Shown in pieces: positions 58,756-64,000 of a stretch of DNA of 64,000 nucleotides. Positions within the stretch are counted from its first letter, which is position 1, and every line of letters starts with the position of its first letter. The notes below the pieces were generated by a model. The model had not been told where the DNA came from and made no database searches. It was given only the letters and a program-made list of their open reading frames with translations. Source of the stretch: Carbonactinospora thermoautotrophica (GTDB lineage Bacteria; Actinomycetota; Actinomycetes; Streptomycetales; Carbonactinosporaceae); assembly GCF_001543895.1 (NCBI RefSeq), contig NZ_JYIJ01000015.1, forward strand, positions 124,001-188,000, given 5' to 3'. A program made the position numbers and the translations under genes.

Positions 58756-59858
58756 GCGCGGTTCTCCTTGAGGACGGTGCGCAGCGCGTCCAGGAAGGCG
58801 TCGTTCTCGGCCTCGGTGCCCGCGGTGACCCGCAGCCAGCCGGGCAGGCCCACGTCACGGACCAGGACGCCGTGGTCGAGCAGTGCCCGCCAGGTCACCG
58901 CCTGGTCGGGGAACCTGCCGAACAACACGAAGTTGGCGTCCGAGGGCACCACCTCCAGGCCCATCGCGCCCAGCTCGGCGACGACGCGGTCGCGCTCGCG
59001 CTTGATCGCCTCGACGTTCTCCAGCAGCTCGTCGCGGCAGGCGAGCGCGGCGAGCGCGGTCACCTGAGTGACCGTGGACAGGTGGTACGGCAGGCGGACG
59101 AGCAGCAGCGCCTCGACCACGGCCGGGTCGGCGGCCAAGTATCCGAGCCGGACGCCGGCCGCGCCGAACGCCTTGGACATCGTGCGGGTCACCACGAGGT
59201 TCGGCCGGCCGTCGAGCAGCGGCAGCAGCGAGGGGTGGTGGGAGAACTCCGCGTACGCCTCGTCCACCACGACCAGGCTCGGCTTGACCCGCTGCGCCGC
59301 CTCGTACACGGCCACAACGGTCTCCCGTGGCAGCGCGGTCGCGGTCGGGTTGTTCGGCGAGCAGAGGAACACCACGTCGGGGCGGTGCTCCTCGATCGCG
59401 GCGACGGCGGCCTCGGCCGGCAGCGTGAAGTCCGCCGCGCGGCGAGCACCCACCCAGGCGGTGCCGGTGCCGCGGGAGATGATCGGGTGCATCGAGTACG
59501 ACGGCTCGAAGCCGAGCGCGACCCGGCCGGGCCCGCCGAACGCCTGCAGGAGCTGCTGCAGCACCTCGTTGGAGCCGTTGGCGGCCCACACCTGCTCGTA
59601 CGTCACGACGTGGCCGGTGGTGTCCGACAGGTACCGGGCCAGCTCGGTGCGCAGCCGCACCGCGTCGCGGTCGGGGTACCGGTTGAGGTCCCGGGCCACG
59701 GCGGCGATGTCCGCGGTGAGCCGCTGGACGAGCCGGTCGGGGGCCGGGTAGGGGTTCTCGTTCGTGTTCAGCCGCACCGGCACGTCGAGCTGGGGAGCCC
59801 CGTAGGGCTTCTTGCCGCGCAGCTCGTCGCGGATGGGCAGGTCCTCCAGCCTCGTCAC
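58752..59858 (-). CDS. hisC: Histidinol-phosphate aminotransferase
   Basis: PLP-dependent transaminase of 368 residues. Features are [37 protein letters not shown], the aspartate that holds the pyridine N in [13 protein letters not shown], and the PLP Lys in [19 protein letters not shown]. The ATG at 59858 overlaps the hisD stop by 4 bp (ATGA). It lies between hisD and hisB as in other actinobacteria. Confidence 0.97.
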   Translation of the reverse strand: MTRLEDLPIRDELRGKKPYGAPQLDVPVRLNTNENPYPAPDRLVQRLTADIAAVARDLNRYPDRDAVRLRTELARYLSDTTGHVVTYEQVWAANGSNEVLQQLLQAFGGPGRVALGFEPSYSMHPIISRGTGTAWVGARRAADFTLPAEAAVAAIEEHRPDVVFLCSPNNPTATALPRETVVAVYEAAQRVKPSLVVVDEAYAEFSHHPSLLPLLDGRPNLVVTRTMSKAFGAAGVRLGYLAADPAVVEALLLVRLPYHLSTVTQVTALAALACRDELLENVEAIKRERDRVVAELGAMGLEVVPSDANFVLFGRFPDQAVTWRALLDHGVLVRDVGLPGWLRVTAGTEAENDAFLDALRTVLKENRA

Positions 59859-61156
59859 GGGACCTCACCGCCGAAACGTGCCGTGATCGCCGTGCCATGC
59901 GCGGGCAGGTCCTCAGCGTTCGCCAGCGTCACCACGTGGCCGGCGACGTCGGCGAGGGCCTCGCGGGTGTAGTCGACCACGTGGATGCCCTTGAGGAAGG
60001 TCTGCACCGAAAGACCTGAGGAGTGGCAGGCGCAGCCACCGGTGGGCAGCACGTGGTTGGACCCGGCGCAGTAGTCGCCGAGCGACACCGGCGACCACGG
60101 ACCGAGGAAGATCGCTCCCGCGTTGCGCACCCGCAGGGCCAGCTCGCGCGCGTTGGCGGTCTGGATCTCCAGGTGCTCGGCGGCGTACGCGTTGACGACC
60201 TCCAGGCCCTGCTCCAGGTCGTCGACGAGCACGATGCCGGACTGCTTGCCGGCCAGCGACTGGCGGATCCGCTCGCTGTGCTTGGTCGCGGCGACCTGGA
60301 CCTCCAGCTCGCGCTCGACCGCGTCGGCCAGCTCCTCGCTGTCGGTGACCAGGACGGCCGCGGCGAGCACGTCGTGCTCGGCCTGGGAGATGAGGTCGGC
60401 GGCCACGTGGACCGGATCGGCGGTGGCGTCGGCGAGGATCGCGATCTCGGTGGGGCCGGCCTCGGAGTCGATGCCGATGCGGCCCTTGAGCAGCCGCTTG
60501 GCTGCGGCGACCCAGATGTTCCCCGGTCCGGTGACCATGCTGACCGGGCGGCACTCCCCGGCGCCGTACGCGAACATGGCGACCGCCTGGGCGCCGCCGA
60601 CCGCGTACACCTCGTCCACGCCGAGCAGCGCGCACGCGGCGAGGATGGTCGGGTGGGGCAGGCCGCCGAACTCCTCCTGCGGCGGAGACGCGACCGCGAG
60701 CGAGGGCACGCCGGCCTCCTGGGCCGGGACCACGTTCATGACGACGCTGGAGGGGTACACGGCGAGCCCGCCCGGCACGTACAGCCCGACGCGCTCGACC
60801 GGGACCCAGCGCTCGGTGACGGTGCCGCCGGGCACGACCTCGGTGGTGATGTCGGTCCGTCGCTGGTCGCGGTGGACGAGGCGGGCGCGCCGGATCGACT
60901 CCTCCAAAGCGGTGCGCACCTGCGGGTCAAGCTCGTCCAGGGCGCGGCGCAGGGCCTCGGCGGGCACCCGGATGTCGGTGAGCCGCACCCCGTCGAACCG
61001 CTCGGTGATCTCGATCAGCGCGGCGACACCCCGACGGCGGACGTCGTCGCAGATCGGCCGTACCTTCTCCACAGCGGCTTCGACATCCAGCTCGGCCCGA
61101 GGCAGCGCTTCTCGCGGGTCCTGTGTGGATCCGCGCAGGTCAATCCGGGAGATCAC
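59855..61156 (-). CDS. hisD: Histidinol dehydrogenase
   Basis: Oxidises histidinol to histidine with two NAD, zinc-dependent. The protein is about 433 residues. Motifs are [27 protein letters not shown]-type [31 protein letters not shown], zinc ligands in SQAEHDVLA and the C-terminal region [19 protein letters not shown] start at the GTG at 61156 ([10 protein letters not shown]), matching homologues. An ATG at 61192 gives 12 more residues and is possible. No clear ribosome site is seen for either; the start may be leaderless. It is first in the his run. Confidence 0.95.
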   Translation of the reverse strand: MISRIDLRGSTQDPREALPRAELDVEAAVEKVRPICDDVRRRGVAALIEITERFDGVRLTDIRVPAEALRRALDELDPQVRTALEESIRRARLVHRDQRRTDITTEVVPGGTVTERWVPVERVGLYVPGGLAVYPSSVVMNVVPAQEAGVPSLAVASPPQEEFGGLPHPTILAACALLGVDEVYAVGGAQAVAMFAYGAGECRPVSMVTGPGNIWVAAAKRLLKGRIGIDSEAGPTEIAILADATADPVHVAADLISQAEHDVLAAAVLVTDSEELADAVERELEVQVAATKHSERIRQSLAGKQSGIVLVDDLEQGLEVVNAYAAEHLEIQTANARELALRVRNAGAIFLGPWSPVSLGDYCAGSNHVLPTGGCACHSSGLSVQTFLKGIHVVDYTREALADVAGHVVTLANAEDLPAHGTAITARFGGEVP

Positions 61157-61252
61157 CCTGTCAAGTTTAAGGGAGCCGGGAATGGTGCCCATCTGGTGAG
61201 ACGACCGACCACCCGGATGGCCCCGCGCCGAGGGCGCGGCCGGTGCCGGCGT

Positions 61253-61738
61253 TCAACCCCTGGCGATCGGCGCGACGACCGCGTCGGTCAGCTTCACCAG
61301 GTCCGCCGGGGCCAGCTCCACGTCCAGGCCCCGGCGGCCGGCCGACACGTACACGGTCTCGAAGCCGAGCGCGCTCTCGTCGACGACCGTGGGCAGGCGC
61401 CTGCGCTGGCCAAGCGGGCTGATGCCCCCCACCACGTATCCGGTGGCGCGCTCGGCCTCGGCCGGGTCCGCCATGGTCGCCTTCTTGCCGCCGGTGGCGG
61501 CGGCCAGGGCCTTGAGGTCCAGTTGCCGGTCGACCGGAACCACGCCCACGGTGAGCTTGCCGTCCACCCTGGCGATCAGGGTCTTGAAGACCCGCTCCGG
61601 GGGCAGGCCGAGCGCGTCCGCCGCCTCCAGCCCGTACGAGGGGGTGTTCGGGTCGTGCTCGTAGGAGTGCAGGGTGAACGGCACCCCGGCCTTGGTGAGC
61701 GCGACGGTCGCCGGCGTGCTGGCCTTGGCTTTCGCCAC
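61253..61738 (-). CDS. ybaK: YbaK-type aminoacyl-tRNA deacylase (Cys-tRNA(Pro) deacylase)
   Basis: Protein of 161 residues from a GTG with an excellent GGAGG site. The YbaK/EbsC fold removes Cys mischarged to tRNA-Pro. The family features are STPATVALTKAGVPFTLHSY, LGLPPERVFKTLIARVDG (with the conserved Lys of the active site), VVPVDRQLDLKALAAATGGKKATM and GYVVGGISPLGQRRRLP. A longer frame of 18 codons upstream is not needed. Function by family only. Confidence 0.92.
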   Translation of the reverse strand: MAKAKASTPATVALTKAGVPFTLHSYEHDPNTPSYGLEAADALGLPPERVFKTLIARVDGKLTVGVVPVDRQLDLKALAAATGGKKATMADPAEAERATGYVVGGISPLGQRRRLPTVVDESALGFETVYVSAGRRGLDVELAPADLVKLTDAVVAPIARG

Positions 61739-61757
61739 TGGTTCCTCCGGTCGAAAC

Positions 61758-62321
61758 TCAGCGCCGCGCCGACCTGGCGGACGGACGGTCAAGGTCGCCG
61801 CTTCGGAGGCGCGGCAGGCTGTCGTGACGGCTCGGCTCGGCGCCCGCGGTCAAGGCGAGGAACACCGTGGCGGCAGCGATCGGCCACAGCAGCAGCACCC
61901 CGTACGCGCGCACATCGGCCGGGGCCGTGAACGGCTGGTTCTCCGCGACCGTGCGGGCCTGCACGGCGACGTCGGCGGGGCCGAGGGCGTGGCCGAACCG
62001 CCACGCGACGAGCGCGCCGAGCACACCGCCGATGACCAGGCCGAGCGCCGCGCCGACGCCGTGGTCACGGTACCGGGCGTAGACGGCACCGGCACTGAGG
62101 GCGCCGGCCGCCGCACCGAGGGCCGCGAACCACCCGTCGGCCGCGATGAACTCCTTGCCCTCGGGGTTCTCCAGGAACAGCCGGCCGCCGGACACCAGGA
62201 CCACCGGATGGGGGGCGAGGGCGTTCCAGAACGCGCCGATCGGGAGGCCGGCGAGCGTGACGACGCCGATGACGAGCAGCGCGGTGCCGATGTCGGCCCG
62301 GTAGCGACTCATGAGACCCAT
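61758..62321 (-). CDS. DUF2567-like membrane protein
   Basis: Protein of 187 residues with four predicted helices (about 12-34, 62-84, 88-107 and 142-160). An extracytoplasmic segment between the first two contains VLVSGGRLFLENPEGKEF, which resembles the DUF2567 type in actinobacteria. The tail is basic and probably cytoplasmic. The ATG at 62321 has GGAGAG 5 nt upstream; an ATG three codons later is less good. Function unknown. It lies 19 bp before the ybaK-type gene. Confidence 0.75.
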   Translation of the reverse strand: MGLMSRYRADIGTALLVIGVVTLAGLPIGAFWNALAPHPVVLVSGGRLFLENPEGKEFIAADGWFAALGAAAGALSAGAVYARYRDHGVGAALGLVIGGVLGALVAWRFGHALGPADVAVQARTVAENQPFTAPADVRAYGVLLLWPIAAATVFLALTAGAEPSRHDSLPRLRSGDLDRPSARSARR

Positions 62322-62443
62322 TGCTCTCCAGATTCCCTCGGCGCGCCGAAGTGCCGGGTGGTCCGGCCGCTCGCGCCGCTCCCCTGACCTGCCCGGCCGC
62401 GCCCGGCGGGTTGGCCCGGCGGCGTGAGCAGGCTCCGGTCAGC

Positions 62444-63589
62444 CTAGCCACTACTCGCACCGGTACGGCAGGGACTCCGCCGGTGCGCGCCCGCCCCGGT
62501 CTCCCGGTGCCAGCGGCCGTCGGCGACCGTGACGAGCGGGCGCCGCCACGCGGCGGAGTCCGCCAGCGGGTCACCGATCAGGACCACCGCCGCGGCCGGC
62601 TCGCCGACCGCCAGACGACCGGTACGGCGACCCCGCAGCCCGGGCGCGGCGGCGGCCAGGTCGGTGGCGGCGCGCAGCGCCCCGAGCGGGCCGAGCCCGG
62701 CCGCGGCGAGCCGGTCCAGCTCGCGCGGCTCAGCACCGGGGCGGGTGCCTTCGTTGCCGAGGTCCGTGCCGTACCGCACCGGCACCCCGGCGGCGACCAG
62801 GCGCGCGGCGTTGCGGGTCACCGCCTCGGCGTCCCCGCACTCGGCCAGGGTGTGCAGGGTGGAGACCACCGGGACGCGAGCGTCCGCCAGCCGCTGCACC
62901 AACGGGTCCGGCAGTATCTCGGTGGGCATGTGGCACAGTTCATCCACGCCCGCGTCCAGGGCGCGCTCGACCATCCGGGCACCCAGCGCGTGCGCGGTGA
63001 CCGCGAGCCCGTGCTCGTGCGCGGCGTCCACGACCGCCTGGGCGGTGGCAGGGTCGGGCACAGGCTGGCCACCCGCGGGTTCGAGGGCGAGCTTGATCAA
63101 GTCGACGCCGGCGGCCGCCAGCTCGGCGACGGCCCGGCGGGCGTCTTCAGGGGTGGCGACGGGCCGGGCGAACCCGTTCGCGCCCCAGGAGTTGCCCGGG
63201 TACCCGCCCGGCGCGGTGAGGATCGGCCCGGCCACAGCCACCACCGGATACCCCGGCGGCGGTGCGGTGTCCGGGGTGCGCCAGCGCAGCGCGTCCGTCA
63301 GGGGCGCGCCGAGGTCCCGGACCGCGACGACACCGCCCAGCAGCGCCTCCCGCGCCGACCCGAAGGCCAGGTGCACGTGCGCGTCGACCAATCCCGGGCC
63401 GACCCAGCAAGCCCGGTTCCCGTACCAGGGCAGGTCCGGCGGCACGTCCAGCTCGCGTGCCGGTCCGAGCGCGGCGACCCGCCCCTCGGCGTCCACGACG
63501 ACCACCCCGTCGTCGATCACCGGCGCGTCCCCGCCCGGCCACAGCCGGCCCCTCAGCACGGCTCCGCGCGGTTCCACCACGATCCCCAT
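62444..63589 (-). CDS. Amidohydrolase family metalloenzyme
   Basis: Protein of 381 residues. The amidohydrolase barrel is marked by GLVDAHVHLAFG (His71, His73), a Lys in DLIKLALEPAGG that could be carbamylated, His in AVTAHALGARMVE and in DELCHMPTEI, and Asp in VRYGTDLGNEG. The N-terminal segment and the C-terminal stretch GRLAVGEPAAAVVLIGDPL form the small beta-domain typical of imidazolonepropionase/prolidase-like enzymes. The substrate cannot be assigned. It may be histidine-linked, but it is not coupled to the his genes. The ATG at 63589 is the usual start. Confidence 0.88.
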   Translation of the reverse strand: MGIVVEPRGAVLRGRLWPGGDAPVIDDGVVVVDAEGRVAALGPARELDVPPDLPWYGNRACWVGPGLVDAHVHLAFGSAREALLGGVVAVRDLGAPLTDALRWRTPDTAPPPGYPVVAVAGPILTAPGGYPGNSWGANGFARPVATPEDARRAVAELAAAGVDLIKLALEPAGGQPVPDPATAQAVVDAAHEHGLAVTAHALGARMVERALDAGVDELCHMPTEILPDPLVQRLADARVPVVSTLHTLAECGDAEAVTRNAARLVAAGVPVRYGTDLGNEGTRPGAEPRELDRLAAAGLGPLGALRAATDLAAAAPGLRGRRTGRLAVGEPAAAVVLIGDPLADSAAWRRPLVTVADGRWHRETGAGAHRRSPCRTGASSG

Positions 63590-63673
63590 AAACCGCAGAT
63601 TACGCGCGAGGGAGGACCACCTCGACCGGCTCGCCCCGGCACCCGCCCGCGGCCAGCGGAGCCCACCGGGCCG

Positions 63674-64000
63674 CTAGCTGACGCAGGCGGGGCCGAGCAG
63701 CGCCTTAAGGTCGCCCATGAGCGCGGGCGAGGGGGTCACGCGGAGGTTGTGGTCCAGCCGCATCACCAGGGTCTTGCTGCCGTTGACCAGGTTGATGCGC
63801 ACCTCAGTCATGCCGGCGTGGGTGGTGAGCACCTCCTTGAGACGTTCCACGACCGACGGGGTGCACCGGGCGGTCGGCATGGTGATGACGATGGGGTCGT
63901 TCTTGCCCCGTTCCGATAAATCGGCGGCGGTCAACTCGGAGGCGATCAGTTTGGGCACGTCCTCACGCCGGTCGACCCGTCCCTTGACGAAGACCACCGC
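63674..64000 (-). CDS. dnaE: DNA polymerase III alpha subunit, C-terminal end (partial)
   Basis: The last 108 codons of a gene that enters from the right edge. It reads VVFVKGRVDRREDVPKLIAS, then SKTLVMRLDHNLRVTP and ends ALLGPACVS. This is the OB-fold/C-terminal portion of DnaE1-type replicative polymerase, the catalytic subunit of the chromosomal replicase. The frame is open up to position 64000, so the start and active site are outside. The assignment rests on the tail only, but the sequence is typical. Confidence 0.88.
   Translation of the reverse strand, partial: AVVFVKGRVDRREDVPKLIASELTAADLSERGKNDPIVITMPTARCTPSVVERLKEVLTTHAGMTEVRINLVNGSKTLVMRLDHNLRVTPSPALMGDLKALLGPACVS

Noticed and set aside
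61157-61252. Histidine attenuator before hisD
   Set aside because: The leader has no run of His codons and no alternative stem pair that I can see.

Overview
The window is chromosomal DNA of a high-GC Gram-positive bacterium (Actinomycetota), most likely a filamentous actinomycete. The evidence is the very high GC content, frequent GTG starts, a bifunctional-type PriA, an ANTAR-domain PdtaR-like regulator, an HGxxPAAW protein, the Trp-associated TIGR02234 membrane protein and WXG100/ESX-type genes. The order uvrB - coaE - rpsA - polA - liv - pdtaR - pyk - gltBD - lgt - trp - his - dnaE resembles the core of Streptomyces-type chromosomes as I remember it; this was not checked by a search. Almost all genes lie on the minus strand.

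Layout. 0-13.9 kb: TerC-type membrane protein (cut by the window edge), a LuxR/TrmB-type regulator, a frameshifted VOC gene, uvrB, coaE, rpsA, a frameshifted methyltransferase, a secreted lytic transglycosylase with an 18-bp tandem repeat, polA, a PaaI-type thioesterase, a VOC protein and a DUF554 membrane protein. 13.9-19.6 kb: a branched-chain amino-acid ABC importer (livKHMGF) and an ANTAR response regulator. 19.7-20.7 kb: tRNA-Leu(CAA) followed by a free-standing HTH + LAGLIDADG protein. 21-32.2 kb: pyk, a large unknown protein, a secreted subtilase and gltBD. 32.9-43.1 kb: lgt with a long repetitive acidic tail, a DsbA-like / MauE-DoxX-like / Sco1-like redox trio, trpA, trpB, trpC, HGxxPAAW, TIGR02234, trpE and hisI. 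43.2-54.4 kb: an accessory-looking segment between hisI and hisF. 54.6-61.2 kb: hisF-ridA, priA and a tightly coupled hisD-C-B-x-x-H string. 61.2-64 kb: YbaK, a DUF2567-like protein, an amidohydrolase and the end of dnaE.

Most accessory-looking part. Between hisI and hisF, two minus-strand ABC exporter half-transporters have complementary ATPase-site degeneration, as in heterodimeric exporters. A plus-strand four-gene module separates them: WXG100 protein, a small protein with a YxxxD secretion signal, a 633-residue WXG100-headed protein, and a multispanning membrane protein. No ESX core gene (EccC, EccD and so on) is in the window. The 633-residue protein carries the same WQGAAA motif near both ends, and paired GATCAA/TTGATC inverted repeats sit upstream of the module. 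This is the best candidate for a system not yet described.

How the genes work together. The trp genes (E, C, B, A) and his genes (D, C, B, H, A, F, I) supply two amino-acid pathways. No trpF is present, so PriA probably serves both. gltBD supplies glutamate, the livKHMGF importer takes up branched-chain amino acids, and the lgt/DsbA/Sco1/MauE-like group deals with lipoproteins and extracytoplasmic thiol or copper chemistry. Many perfect hairpins act as likely terminators. No CRISPR array, rRNA, insertion sequence or origin was seen.
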